From Betaproteobacteria bacterium RIFCSPLOWO2_02_FULL_63_19 (lineage in GTDB: Bacteria; Pseudomonadota; Gammaproteobacteria; Burkholderiales; SG8-39): 46,243 nt of DNA. The stretch is taken from contig MEQX01000079.1 of assembly GCA_001770415.1 (NCBI GenBank), positions 1 to 46,243 on the forward strand, in the 5' to 3' direction. This document shows positions 24,621 through 35,729 of the stretch, piece by piece. Under the pieces are notes generated by a model. That model saw only the letters and a program-made list of their open reading frames with translations. It was not told the DNA's origin and made no database searches. Position numbers and translations under genes: made by a program. How positions within the stretch are numbered: the stretch's first letter is position 1; each line of letters opens with the position of its first letter.

Positions 24621-24963
24621 TTATGCGTATTCGATTCCGGTCTGCGCCAGGCCGGCGATGTCGACGCGAGAGCCGTTGAGATCGGAATTGGCCGCCAGCG
24701 TCGAAATACGTGCGATAGCCGACGTTTCCCGGCCCGCTCGTGCCGGCGCCTTCGCCGTAGGCCTGCTGCCGCGCGATGACATCCAGGATCATCGGCGTGA
24801 AGGCACTGAAGCCAACATTCGAATTCGGATCCACGGAGTCCTGATCATCGTAGGACATGATCGTGAAATACTCCTTGTTCATGTCCGCAGCCGAATCGGT
24901 CCGGAAACCGAGCTTGGAGAAACCCACGAACTGCGTCGCGGCGAAATTAAACAGCACCTGGCC
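24621..24963 (-). pseudogene. Fragment of a serralysin-like (M10) metalloprotease
   Basis: About 115 codons remain. YFTIMSYDD is the Met-turn, TPMILDVIARQQAYGEG is the following helix, and GNVGYRTYFDAG begins the repeat-in-toxin part. The HExxH zinc site that should precede the Met-turn is missing. Near 24690 the reading frame shifts: the frame shown by LAANSDLNGSRVDIAGLAQT ends at a TAA (24623-24621) next to the DinB stop. The N-terminal side is joined directly to an unrelated DUF2252 piece. It is therefore non-functional. Confidence 0.72.
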
Positions 24964-25209
24964 TCTCAGCCGGTCGTAGGCCACCGACGTCTTCATGTCG
25001 CGTAGCGGGCGCACGTAGTACCGGTGACTGTCGTCGCCGTTCGCCCATCCGAGGAATATGTCGCTCGCGCACTGCATCAACCCCGCGACGACCCGCTCGC
25101 CCCGGTGCGCGTGCGGCCCCCTGCCGGCAAACGGCTCAAGAACGGAAGCGCAGGCTTCCTTCACCTGCAGCACCAGCCGCTCGCCGCCATCGGACACGTA
25201 AAGTGCCAC
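24964..25209 (-). pseudogene. DUF2252 fragment fused to protease fragment
   Basis: About 80 codons. LQVKEACASVLEPFAG, RVVAGLMQCASDIFLGW and YYVRPLRDMKTS are typical of DUF2252 proteins (a kinase-like fold of unknown function). The normal several-hundred-residue N-terminal part is missing. The sequence runs into serralysin-like sequence around position 24963 without a stop. This shows an in-frame join of two unrelated genes by deletion or rearrangement. Confidence 0.65.
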
Positions 25210-27391
<2,182 letters not shown>

Positions 27392-27399
<8 letters not shown>

Positions 27400-27724
27400 A
27401 GACACGAAACCCGGGGAGCGCGCGACAGAGTTCAGCCGGCAGGTGGGCAAGAAGGCGGCGCAAAAACTCGAGGCGCAACAGCGCGTCACCCGCACGGTCT
27501 GGTCCGGCCTGGGCATGATGGGCATGATCGGTTGGTCGGTCGCCGTACCGACGTTCCTGGGCGCAGCGCTTGGGCTTTGGCTGGATCAACGCTATCCGGG
27601 TGAGCATTCACGCACGCTCATGCTGCTGGCCATCGGCTTGGGCCTGGGTTGCTGGAACGCGTGGCACTGGGTGGCGAAGGAAGAGCGGGAAATTCACGAA
27701 CGCGGAAAGAACGATCATGAATGA
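27392..27724 (+). CDS. atpQ: N-ATPase membrane protein AtpQ
   Basis: 110 aa. A charged N-terminal half (KKAAQKLEAQQRVTRTVW) and two hydrophobic helices: MMGMIGWSVAVPTFLGAALG and LMLLAIGLGLGCWNAWHWV. It is specific to N-ATPase operons, is related to AtpI-like AtpZ proteins, and is thought to help assemble the rotor ring. The stop overlaps the atpR start by 8 nt. Confidence 0.85.
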
Positions 27725-28031
27725 GCCCATCGGGCTGGCGTCGGCACTGGCAGCGGGTATTCTGTTCGGGGGGATGTTCTACGGTGGGCTCTGGTGGACC
27801 GTGCGGAAAGGCATGCTGTCCGAGCGGGTGGCGGCGTGGTTTATCGGCAGTCTGCTCGTGCGCCTGGGCGGCGCGCTGCTCGGCATCTACCTTGTCGGTG
27901 CCGGCCATTGGCAGCGTCTGCTGCCGTGTCTGCTCGGATTTGTCATGGCGCGCCTCATCGTGACCTGGCTCGTGCGGACTCCGGCGATACATCCGGCGCC
28001 GCAGTCGGCGGAGGACAGGCATGCACCTTAG
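27717..28031 (+). CDS. atpR: N-ATPase membrane protein AtpR
   Basis: 104 aa with three hydrophobic helices: ASALAAGILFGGMFYGGLWW, AAWFIGSLLVRLGGALLGIY and LPCLLGFVMARLIVTWLV. Position between atpQ and atpB is the signature of N-type operons. Conserved Arg residues in membrane helices may interact with the c-ring carboxylates during assembly (family-level idea). Overlaps atpB by 11 nt. Confidence 0.85.
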   Translation: MNEPIGLASALAAGILFGGMFYGGLWWTVRKGMLSERVAAWFIGSLLVRLGGALLGIYLVGAGHWQRLLPCLLGFVMARLIVTWLVRTPAIHPAPQSAEDRHAP

Positions 28032-28752
28032 TCCCGACGAAATCATCTTCTGGCAACACGGCTATTTCAAGCTCAATGCCACCATCGTTTTCACGTGGAT
28101 GCTGATGTTCGTGCTCGCCGTCGGTTCGAAACTCGTGACGCGCAAGCTCTCAACCGGTCTGAAGCGTTCGCGCTGGCAAAACCTTCTGGAGATCATCGTC
28201 ACTGCCATTAACAGGCAAATCTCCGAGGTCGGGCTGCGGCGGCCGGAAAAATATCTCGGCTTCCTTGGCAGCTTGTTTCTGTTTGTCGCCAGCGCAAGCG
28301 TCTTCACCATCGTTCCCGGCTACGAACCACCGACCGGTTCGCTCTCGACCACCGCGGCGCTGGCGATCTGCGTGTTCGTGGCGGTGCCATTGTTCGGCAT
28401 CAAGGATCGCGGACTTGGCGGATATCTGAAAGCCTATCTCAAGCCGACATTCATCATGCTGCCGTTCAACATCATCGGCGAACTCTCGCGCACGCTGGCC
28501 CTCGCCGTCCGCTTGTTCGGCAACATGATGAGCGGGACCATGATCCTCGCGATCCTGCTGACTGTCACGCCCTTCGTTTTCCCGGTCGTCATGAGTGCAT
28601 TCGGCCTGTTGACCGGCATGGTGCAGGCCTACATCTTCTTCGTCCTGGCCACGGTCTACATCGCGGCGGCCACGCATACGCATTCGCTCCCGCCTGAAGA
28701 CGGCGCCGGCGCCGCGCCCGAAACGAAGACCGAGGCCAAACCCGGAAAATGA
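28021..28752 (+). CDS. atpB: N-type ATP synthase subunit a
   Basis: 243 aa with about 5-6 membrane helices. The segment IIGELSRTLALAVRLFGNMM holds the essential Arg facing the c ring. It forms the ion path at the stator side. Its stop overlaps a possible upstream ATG of atpE; the better atpE start is 30 nt downstream. Confidence 0.92.
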   Translation: MHLSPDEIIFWQHGYFKLNATIVFTWMLMFVLAVGSKLVTRKLSTGLKRSRWQNLLEIIVTAINRQISEVGLRRPEKYLGFLGSLFLFVASASVFTIVPGYEPPTGSLSTTAALAICVFVAVPLFGIKDRGLGGYLKAYLKPTFIMLPFNIIGELSRTLALAVRLFGNMMSGTMILAILLTVTPFVFPVVMSAFGLLTGMVQAYIFFVLATVYIAAATHTHSLPPEDGAGAAPETKTEAKPGK

Positions 28753-28781
28753 AGGAATCGCCAACCAAGAAAGGACGCACT

Positions 28782-29063
28782 ATGGATAACACCACGCTCA
28801 TCGCAATCGCTTCAATCGTCACCGCGGGCCTTACCATGGCTCTGGGGAGTTTCGGCCCCGCGCTCGGCGAAGGGCGCGCGGTCGCGACGGCATTGAGTTC
28901 GCTGGCGCAGCAGCCCGATGCCGCCACCACAATCACGCGGACCTTGTTCGTGGGCTTGGCAATGATCGAGTCCATCGCGATTTACTGTTTCGTGGTCTCG
29001 ATGATCCTTATTTTCGCCAACCCGTTCTGGAATCACTTCATCGCTCAAGCCGCCGGAAAGTAA
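28782..29063 (+). CDS. atpE: N-type ATP synthase subunit c
   Basis: 93 aa from ATG 28782, with AAAGGA upstream; 28749 is an alternative. Hairpin of two helices. Helix 1: LGEGRAVATAL, with E30 where Na+-binding c subunits have Gln. Helix 2: MIESIAIY, with E63, S64 and Y68 as in Na+-type rings, but I65 replaces the usual Thr. A double-carboxylate c subunit is known in part of the N-ATPase family. The ion (Na+ or H+) cannot be settled from sequence. Confidence 0.93.
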   Translation: MDNTTLIAIASIVTAGLTMALGSFGPALGEGRAVATALSSLAQQPDAATTITRTLFVGLAMIESIAIYCFVVSMILIFANPFWNHFIAQAAGK

Positions 29064-29075
29064 GGGAAGTAAACA

Positions 29076-29903
29076 ATGCTGATCGACTGGTTCACCGTCG
29101 GTGCACAGGTCCTCAACTTCCTGATTCTGGCCTGGCTGCTGAAGCGGTTTCTCTACCAGCCCATCCTCGACGCTATCGACGCGCGCGAAAAGCGGATCGC
29201 CAAGGAACTCGCCGACGCCGACGCGAAAAGGACTGAAGCCAGGAAGGAACTCGACGAGTTCCAGCGCAGAATCAAGGCATTCGACCTGCAGCGCAGCGAG
29301 CTCCTCGGCAATGTGATCGACGAGGCGAACGCCGAACGTCAGCGGCTGCTCGACGATGTGCGGCAGAGCGTCGACGCCCTCGCGGCCAAGCGGCGGGAGG
29401 CGCTGCGAAGCGAACAGAGGATCCTGAACGAAGCGCTCCGCAGCCGCGCGCGTGAGGAGGTGTTTGCCATTGCGCGCAAGACGCTTGCCGATCTCGCCTC
29501 GATCAGTCTCGAGGAGCGCATCGGCGAGGTGCTCATTCGACGCTTGCGCGGACTCGACGCCGCGGCAAAGGCCAGCATGGGAGAAGCGCTCAGCAGAGCC
29601 TCCGGCCCAGTGCTGGTGCGCAGCGCATTTGACCTGCCGGACGCGCAACGCGCGGCGATTCGAAATGCGCTCAACGAAAGCTTTTCGGCAGATGTCAAGG
29701 TGCGCTTCGAGACCGCGCCGGACCTGGTCAGCGGAATCGAACTCGCGACTGATAGTCAAAAGCTCACTTGGAACATCGCCGATTACCTGTCGTCGCTGGA
29801 AGAGAGTGTCGGTAAGTTTCTGAAGGACGCGGACAATCCCGAAACCATCGCGGCGCTCAAGCCGGAAGCCGAAAAATCCGAGCCACAGGCGAAGACCTTA
29901 TGA
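29076..29903 (+). CDS. atpF: N-type ATP synthase subunit b (long, b/delta-like)
   Basis: 275 aa. One N-terminal membrane helix ([20 protein letters not shown]), then a long, charged coiled coil (residues 35-150) and a C-terminal domain. It is longer than the usual 156-aa b subunit. In N-ATPases, which lack an atpH (delta) gene, the extended b chain is thought to replace delta. Overlaps atpA by 4 nt. Confidence 0.9.
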   Translation: MLIDWFTVGAQVLNFLILAWLLKRFLYQPILDAIDAREKRIAKELADADAKRTEARKELDEFQRRIKAFDLQRSELLGNVIDEANAERQRLLDDVRQSVDALAAKRREALRSEQRILNEALRSRAREEVFAIARKTLADLASISLEERIGEVLIRRLRGLDAAAKASMGEALSRASGPVLVRSAFDLPDAQRAAIRNALNESFSADVKVRFETAPDLVSGIELATDSQKLTWNIADYLSSLEESVGKFLKDADNPETIAALKPEAEKSEPQAKTL

Positions 29904-31570
29904 ACATGCAACCCGAGACCCTGCAGCAGGTCTTCGACAGCGCATTCGCGCGCATGCGCGAAGCGCGGGAAGCCTACACGCCGAACCCCGCCCCTCGGGA
30001 AACGGGCACCATAACCAGCATCGCCGCCGGAATTGCCAAAGTTTCGGGCCTCTCCGGTGTGGGTTACGAAGAGCTGGTGATTTTTCCCGGCAAAAGGCTC
30101 GGAATTGCATTCAACATCGACGAAGACGAAATCGGCGTCGTTCTGCTCGGTGAATATTGGCATCTGAAGGCGGGAGATGAAGCCCGGCGCACGGGCCGCG
30201 TGATGGACGTAGCCGTGGGCGAAGGATTGCTGGGACGCGTCATCGACCCTCTTGGCCAACCGCTGGACGGGAACGGGCCTGTCGCCGCGAGCGAGCGTTT
30301 GCCAATCGAGCGCACGGCCCCGCATATCATGGACCGTTCACCCGTCACGGTACCTCTGCAGACCGGACTCAAAGTCATCGACGCCCTGGTCCCGATCGGC
30401 CGCGGCCAGCGTGAGCTGATCCTGGGAGACCGCCGGACAGGCAAGACGGCAATTGCAATCGACACCATAATCAATCAGCGCGGCAACGACGTTCTGTGCG
30501 TCTATTGCACGATAGGGCAACGCGCATCGGCAGTGGCGAAAGCCGTGGCAAGCCTGCGCGAAAAGGGCGCGATGGACTACACCGTAGTGGTCGTCACCGA
30601 GGGCAACGACCCGCCGGGTCTGGCCTTTATCGCGCCTTACGCCGCGACCAGCATCGCCGAGCATTTCATGCGGAGCGGCCGCGACGTGCTCATCGTGTAC
30701 GACGACCTGACCCATCACGCGCGCGCCTATCGCGAATTGTCGCTGCTGCTGCGCCGACCGCCCGGCCGCGAAGCGTATCCCGGAGACATCTTCTACATCC
30801 ATGCGCGGCTGCTGGAGCGCGCAACGCGGCTGCGCCCCGAAATGGGCGGGGGATCGCTGACCGCGCTGCCCATCGTCGAAACGGAGGCGCAGGACATTTC
30901 GGCCTACATTCCTACCAATCTGATTTCCATCACCGACGGGCAGATCTATCTATCGCCCTCGCTGTTCGAGCTGGGCATGCTTCCGGCGATCGACGTCGGC
31001 AAATCGGTCTCGCGGGTGGGCGGCAAGGCGCAGCGGGCGGCCTACCGCGCGGTGACCGGCGACCTCAAGCTCGCCTACGCGCAATTCGAGGAGCTCGAGA
31101 CCTTTGCCCGTTTCGGTGCCCGCCTGGATGAAGGTACGCGCACGCGCATCGAGCACGGGCGGCGCATCCGCGCCTGTCTGAAACAGCCTGAATTCGCCCC
31201 GGTCGCCGTGCCAGCGCAGATCGCCGTGCTGCTGGCGCTGAATTCGAGACTGTTCGACGCGGTTCCGCTGGAAAAAATGGCCGATGCCGAACGCGCCGTG
31301 CACATGGCGGCAACGAACCTCCCGGCGGGAGTACGTGCGCGATTCGAGACCGCCGACAGCTTGAGCGCCGAAGATCGCGGGACGGTCGTCGATATCGCCC
31401 GCCAGGCGATCGCCCGCTTCCAGTTCAAGCCCGAATCGCAAAGCGCATTCGACACCGGGAGCAAGACCGGGACCCAAACGGGCGACGACGTCCAGCCCTC
31501 CGCGCACCTCGATCCGATCGACCATAAGACAGGAGAACAGCATGCAGGTCCAAATCAATACCGACCATAA
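29900..31570 (+). CDS. atpA: N-type ATP synthase subunit alpha
   Basis: 556 aa. Walker A GDRRTGKT (176-183); [20 protein letters not shown] precedes it, and [20 protein letters not shown] follows. The non-catalytic nucleotide chain of F1. The C-terminal 40 residues are extended and rich in charged/polar residues compared with the usual 510-aa chain. The 3' end overlaps the HPF-like gene by 29 nt. Confidence 0.92.
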   Translation: MNMQPETLQQVFDSAFARMREAREAYTPNPAPRETGTITSIAAGIAKVSGLSGVGYEELVIFPGKRLGIAFNIDEDEIGVVLLGEYWHLKAGDEARRTGRVMDVAVGEGLLGRVIDPLGQPLDGNGPVAASERLPIERTAPHIMDRSPVTVPLQTGLKVIDALVPIGRGQRELILGDRRTGKTAIAIDTIINQRGNDVLCVYCTIGQRASAVAKAVASLREKGAMDYTVVVVTEGNDPPGLAFIAPYAATSIAEHFMRSGRDVLIVYDDLTHHARAYRELSLLLRRPPGREAYPGDIFYIHARLLERATRLRPEMGGGSLTALPIVETEAQDISAYIPTNLISITDGQIYLSPSLFELGMLPAIDVGKSVSRVGGKAQRAAYRAVTGDLKLAYAQFEELETFARFGARLDEGTRTRIEHGRRIRACLKQPEFAPVAVPAQIAVLLALNSRLFDAVPLEKMADAERAVHMAATNLPAGVRARFETADSLSAEDRGTVVDIARQAIARFQFKPESQSAFDTGSKTGTQTGDDVQPSAHLDPIDHKTGEQHAGPNQYRP

Positions 31571-31892
31571 CATCCCGGGTCGCGAGGCCCTGGCCACCCA
31601 TGTCAGCGGCGTCGTAAAGAATGCCCTGAGCCGCTTTCGCGACAGAGTCACGCGGGTGGAGGTTCATCTGGGCGACGAAACGGGGCACAAGGGCGGCAAG
31701 AACGAAAAGCGATGCGTGATGGAGGCGCGCCTCCAGGGACGTCCGCCCGTCGCGGTTAGTCACCACGCGGCCACTCTGCACCAGGCCATCGAGGGTGCAG
31801 CCGAAAAACTGACCAAACTTGTCGAGAGCACGATCGAGCGGCTGCGCGACCAGAGGAGCCGTGCGTCGGCACCGCCTCCCGGGAAGGGATGA
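31542..31892 (+). CDS. HPF/RaiA-family ribosome hibernation-like protein inside the ATPase operon
   Basis: 116 aa. [20 protein letters not shown] and [20 protein letters not shown] fit the conserved part of HPF/RaiA (sigma-54 modulation) proteins, followed by a helix [20 protein letters not shown]. This family binds the 30S decoding centre and stalls ribosomes in stationary phase or energy stress. Start and stop overlap atpA (29 nt) and atpG (4 nt), so it is translated with the ATPase. It is short, lacking the long dimerising C-terminal domain. I do not know this insertion from the standard atpDCQRBEFAG order. It may couple ATP production to ribosome storage. Confidence 0.78.
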   Translation: MQVQINTDHNIPGREALATHVSGVVKNALSRFRDRVTRVEVHLGDETGHKGGKNEKRCVMEARLQGRPPVAVSHHAATLHQAIEGAAEKLTKLVESTIERLRDQRSRASAPPPGKG

Positions 31893-32797
31893 TGAGCGTC
31901 TCCACGTCGCGCCTGAGGCGCAAGATCGGCAACGCCGCCGAACTGCACTCGGTCGTCCGCTCAATGAAAGTGCTCGCGGCCTCGAGCGTCGGACAATACG
32001 AGCAGTCGGTGCGCGCGTTGGCGAGCTACTATCGGGCGGTCGAGCTGGGGTTGCGCGTGTGTTTGCGCGGCGCGGCTGCGCCCGAGCCGCATGAGCGGAT
32101 ACGAACCGTTGAGGCCCCGATCGATGCAGTTGTCTTTGGTTCCGATCAGGGAATGGTCGGACAGTTCAACGACGAAGTGGCTGAATTCGCCGTAGATAGC
32201 CTGGCCGCTCTGCCGCGCCGGCCCCGGATCTGCGCCGTCGGTGAACGCGTGTACACCAGGCTGTCGGACGCGGGCCTGCGGCCGGCGTCCCTCTATGCCG
32301 TGCCGAATTCCGTCAAGACCATTACGCCGCTCGTCGGGCAGATTCTGCTGGAATGCGAGAAGCGCTACAGCCGGGGAAATACCAGCGCCGTGCACCTCTA
32401 CTACAACCGCCGAAACACTGAAAGTATTCATGGGCCCGTCCGCCAGCGACTGCTGCCGCTGGACAGGACCTGGCGACGCAATCTGGCCACGCTTCGCTGG
32501 CCGACGGGAAATCTGCCCGAGGTCATGGGAAGCGGGATCCAAACCTTGCGCTCGCTCATCCACGAGTACCTTTTCGTCTCGCTCTTCCGTGCCTGCGCAG
32601 AGTCCCTCGCGAGCGAGAACGCAAGCCGCCTGGCATCGATGCAACGCGCCGAAAAGAACATCGACGAACTGCTGCAGGAACTCAACGTCAGGTTCCATCG
32701 ACTGCGCCAAAGCGGCATCGACGAGGAACTGTTCGACATCATCGCCGGCTTCGAAACGCTGTCAAAAGAAAAGCGCGTCGCAGCGCACAGCCCCTGA
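31889..32797 (+). CDS. atpG: N-type ATP synthase subunit gamma
   Basis: 302 aa. N-terminal helix RLRRKIGNAAELHSVVRSMK (the rotor shaft start), VVFGSDQGMVGQFNDEVAEF in the globular part, and the C-terminal helix NIDELLQELNVRFHRLRQSG. It is the central stalk that couples ring rotation to the catalytic sites. The last gene of the operon; the next gene starts 93 nt later. Confidence 0.9.
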   Translation: MMSVSTSRLRRKIGNAAELHSVVRSMKVLAASSVGQYEQSVRALASYYRAVELGLRVCLRGAAAPEPHERIRTVEAPIDAVVFGSDQGMVGQFNDEVAEFAVDSLAALPRRPRICAVGERVYTRLSDAGLRPASLYAVPNSVKTITPLVGQILLECEKRYSRGNTSAVHLYYNRRNTESIHGPVRQRLLPLDRTWRRNLATLRWPTGNLPEVMGSGIQTLRSLIHEYLFVSLFRACAESLASENASRLASMQRAEKNIDELLQELNVRFHRLRQSGIDEELFDIIAGFETLSKEKRVAAHSP

Positions 32798-32889
32798 GAC
32801 TGCGCCGTCGGTAGTATCCTTGCACGCGATTGGAGCGGCAACGAGCGTATCAGCCGTTTGTTCTGACCCTCACGACAAGGATCGTTCTC

Positions 32890-34509
32890 ATGGAACGGTA
32901 CGAAGCCGATATCGTCGTCGTCGGCGCCGGCAGCGCCGGTTGTGTGCTTGCCGCGCGCCTCTCGGAAGACCCGCACTTGCGGGTGCTGCTGCTGGAAGCA
33001 GGGGGTCCCGACAGCAATATCTGGATCCATGTGCCGGGCGGGATATCCAGGACGGTCGGGAATCCGCGTCTGGACTGGTGCATCAAAACCGAACCGATAC
33101 CCGGCTGCAATGGCCGGCGCATGCCCTATCCGCGCGGCAAAGTGCTCGGCGGCTCCGGCTCCCTCAACGGCATGCAATACATCCGCGGCAACCCGCGTGA
33201 CTACGAGCGCTGGCGTGAACTGGGCAACGAGGGCTGGGGGTGGAGCAACGTTCTTCCGTATTTCCGGCGATCCGAGGCGAACGTTCACGGTGCCGACGAA
33301 CTGCACGGGGATAGCGGTCCGCTCGCGGTTTCCGACATGTTGCGAGGCGAACTCGCCGACGCGTCGCTGCGCGCCGCCGTCGAAGCGGGCTATCCGCTGA
33401 TCGCCGATTTCAATGGCCCCTCACAGGAAGGCGCCGCCTACTACCAGATGATGATCCGCCGCGGCCGGCGCGGCTGCGGCGCCGGCGCGTATCTGCGGCC
33501 GGCGATGCGGCGTGCGAATCTGCAGGTGCTGACCTCCGCCCACGCCACGCGCATCCTGTTCGACGGCCGGCGCGCGCTCGGCGTGGAATTCCGGCGCGGC
33601 GGACAAATCCTGACGGCACGGGCGCGGCGCGAGGTGGTCATCGCGGGTGGTGCGTTTCATTCGCCGCACCTGCTGCAGCTCTCAGGAGTCGGTCCGGCCG
33701 CACTTCTCGCCCGTTACGGCATTGCGGTCATCGCCGACCTCCCCGGAGTAGGCGCGAATCTTCAGGATCACCTCCAGGTACGTGTGCTGTGTCGCAGCAC
33801 GCAGCCGGTCACCATCAACGACATATTGAACTCGCCGCTAAGGCTGGCAGGCGAGGTGGCGAAATACCTGTTTTCGCGCACCGGCCTGCTCGCCTACGGC
33901 CCCTTTCGTACCGGGCTTTTCGCGTGTTCATCCGCCTCCCCCGGCTGGCCCGATCTCCAGGTTCAATTCGGCCCGGTCGGATTCAGCGCGGTGACCGAGC
34001 CTCCGCTGAAGTATTCGAGCTTCACGATGTCGGTGTGTCTGTTGCGCCCGTCGAGCCGTGGCAGCGTCGAGATCGGCTCGTCGGACCCGTTTGCGGCGCC
34101 GAAGATCCAGCCTGATTTCCTGTCCACCGAGAACGACCGGCGTTTGATGATCGAAGCCTTCAAGCTCGGCCGCACGCTGCTCGCGCAACCGTCGCTTGCC
34201 GCGTACGTCGCCGAGGAGATCCTGCCAGGCTCCGCCTGCCGCAGCGACGCGCAGATCCTGGAGCACGTGCGCGAGACGGGGAGCACGGTCCACCATCCCG
34301 TGGGCACCTGCCGCATGGGCGCGGACCAGCGAGCGGTGGTCGACGCACGTCTGCGGGTGCGCGGCACCAGCGGCCTGCGCGTCGTCGACGGCGCGATCAT
34401 GCCGGAGCTGATATCGGGCAACGTGAACGCGCCCATCGTGATGATCGCGGAAAAGGCAAGCGACCTGATGCGCGAGGACTTGCGCGCCCAGGCCGCAGTT
34501 CCCCGCTGA
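32890..34509 (+). CDS. GMC-family FAD oxidoreductase (choline/alcohol dehydrogenase-like)
   Basis: 539 aa from ATG 32890; an earlier ATG at 32830 is less likely. FAD-binding VGAGSAGCVLAARLSED (11-27) and YPRGKVLGGSGSLNGMQYIRG (GMC signature 1) near residue 80. Signature 2-like GGAFHSPHLLQLSGVG is near 255. The C-terminal STVHHPVGTCRMG and SGNVNAPIVMIAEKASD hold the catalytic His/Asn. Oxidises an alcohol, often to aldehyde or ketone; substrate not predictable. Convergent with the GldA-like gene, 13 nt apart. Confidence 0.88.
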   Translation: MERYEADIVVVGAGSAGCVLAARLSEDPHLRVLLLEAGGPDSNIWIHVPGGISRTVGNPRLDWCIKTEPIPGCNGRRMPYPRGKVLGGSGSLNGMQYIRGNPRDYERWRELGNEGWGWSNVLPYFRRSEANVHGADELHGDSGPLAVSDMLRGELADASLRAAVEAGYPLIADFNGPSQEGAAYYQMMIRRGRRGCGAGAYLRPAMRRANLQVLTSAHATRILFDGRRALGVEFRRGGQILTARARREVVIAGGAFHSPHLLQLSGVGPAALLARYGIAVIADLPGVGANLQDHLQVRVLCRSTQPVTINDILNSPLRLAGEVAKYLFSRTGLLAYGPFRTGLFACSSASPGWPDLQVQFGPVGFSAVTEPPLKYSSFTMSVCLLRPSSRGSVEIGSSDPFAAPKIQPDFLSTENDRRLMIEAFKLGRTLLAQPSLAAYVAEEILPGSACRSDAQILEHVRETGSTVHHPVGTCRMGADQRAVVDARLRVRGTSGLRVVDGAIMPELISGNVNAPIVMIAEKASDLMREDLRAQAAVPR

Positions 34510-34522
34510 AGGACGCCAGTGA

Positions 34523-35644
34523 TCAAATGCGCCGTGACTCGAGCACGGAGCGCCCCAGCTCGTCTGCCGCGCGCAGCATGCGGGCGACGCGAGCCTCGTC
34601 GGCCGGTGGCGACAGGTTGCGCATGTGGGGTGCGTTGCAGGACAGGCGCGCCATTTCCATCAGCTCGGCCTCATCCAGTGAAGGCGCGCCGAGCTGCGCC
34701 AGCGTCACGGGCAAGCCCAGTCTGTGCGCAAGTTCGACGTGGGCGCGGACCTCCGCGTCCGGCCGCTCCTCCGCCAGCAGCTGTGCGATCGTGCCGAAGG
34801 CGACCACTTCGCCATGCAGTGCCCCGCTGGTCCCCGGGTGCGCGCACAGGCCCCGGGTGAGAGCGTGCGCCATTGACAGGCCTGAGGCTTCGAACCCCAA
34901 ACCGCTGTACAGAACGGTCGCCTCGACCACGCGCTCGACCGTATCGTCGGGCCGCCCCGTCGCGGCAATTCGCCCGCGCGCGGATAAACCGTGCTCGAGA
35001 ATCGTCCGGTAGCAGCGCTCGGCCATCAGCATCGCGACCGGCGGCGGCGGCGTACCGAAGAAATTCATCGCACCCGCCAGGCGGCATTGATCGGCCTCGA
35101 ATTTCTTGCTCAGCGCGTCACCCATGCCCGCCACGAAAAACCGCAATGGAGCACCTGCGATGACATCGGTGTCAACCACGACGGCATCCGGGTTGCGGCG
35201 CATCCGTTCGACACCGCTGATCCGGTGCCGATCGTCATAGATCACGAGCGAGCGGCTGGTCGCCGCATCGGTCGAAGCGATCGTCGGCACGACGATCAAC
35301 AGCCCGCCGCGGGTGAGGTTCACTCCTTTGGCCGAGTCGATCACGCTGCCGCCACCGAGCGCGATCACCGAGTCGGCCTTGACGTCCGCTGCCTCCACCG
35401 CCAGATCCGACACCGCGGCCGCCGTGCACGCGCCGCCGAAACGCAGAAAATGCGCTTCGCGGCCTGCCGATTCGAGGCTGATCCTCACCGCCTCGCCGCA
35501 CGCCGCGCGCGCTCTGTCGCCGGCGACTACCGCAGCGACCGACCCGCCAAGTTCTTTCAGCAGCGGCCCCAGTGCCGCGAGCGCGCCCGGCCCCTGCAGA
35601 TAGCGGCCCGGAAAGCCGATCGTCCGGACGCTGTTTCCCATCAC
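34523..35644 (-). CDS. Iron-type alcohol dehydrogenase, GldA-like
   Basis: 373 aa. NAD motif GGGS (97-100) in VIALGGGSVIDSAKG, VPTIASTDAATSRSLVIYDD, and the metal site D176 (GMGDALSKKFEAD) plus HALTRGL and LHGEVVAFG histidines. The layout is that of glycerol dehydrogenase and other iron/zinc type III alcohol dehydrogenases. The substrate may be glycerol or another polyol. It is convergent with the GMC gene; both could process the same alcohol. Confidence 0.85.
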   Translation of the reverse strand: MMGNSVRTIGFPGRYLQGPGALAALGPLLKELGGSVAAVVAGDRARAACGEAVRISLESAGREAHFLRFGGACTAAAVSDLAVEAADVKADSVIALGGGSVIDSAKGVNLTRGGLLIVVPTIASTDAATSRSLVIYDDRHRISGVERMRRNPDAVVVDTDVIAGAPLRFFVAGMGDALSKKFEADQCRLAGAMNFFGTPPPPVAMLMAERCYRTILEHGLSARGRIAATGRPDDTVERVVEATVLYSGLGFEASGLSMAHALTRGLCAHPGTSGALHGEVVAFGTIAQLLAEERPDAEVRAHVELAHRLGLPVTLAQLGAPSLDEAELMEMARLSCNAPHMRNLSPPADEARVARMLRAADELGRSVLESRRI

Positions 35645-35729
35645 GTCTCGTGCCTATCCATACGCTTCGACGGCATTCTCCGCGGTCGCGCGCTCAGCTC
35701 GGCCCGCTCGCCACGGTCGGCCAATGGCC

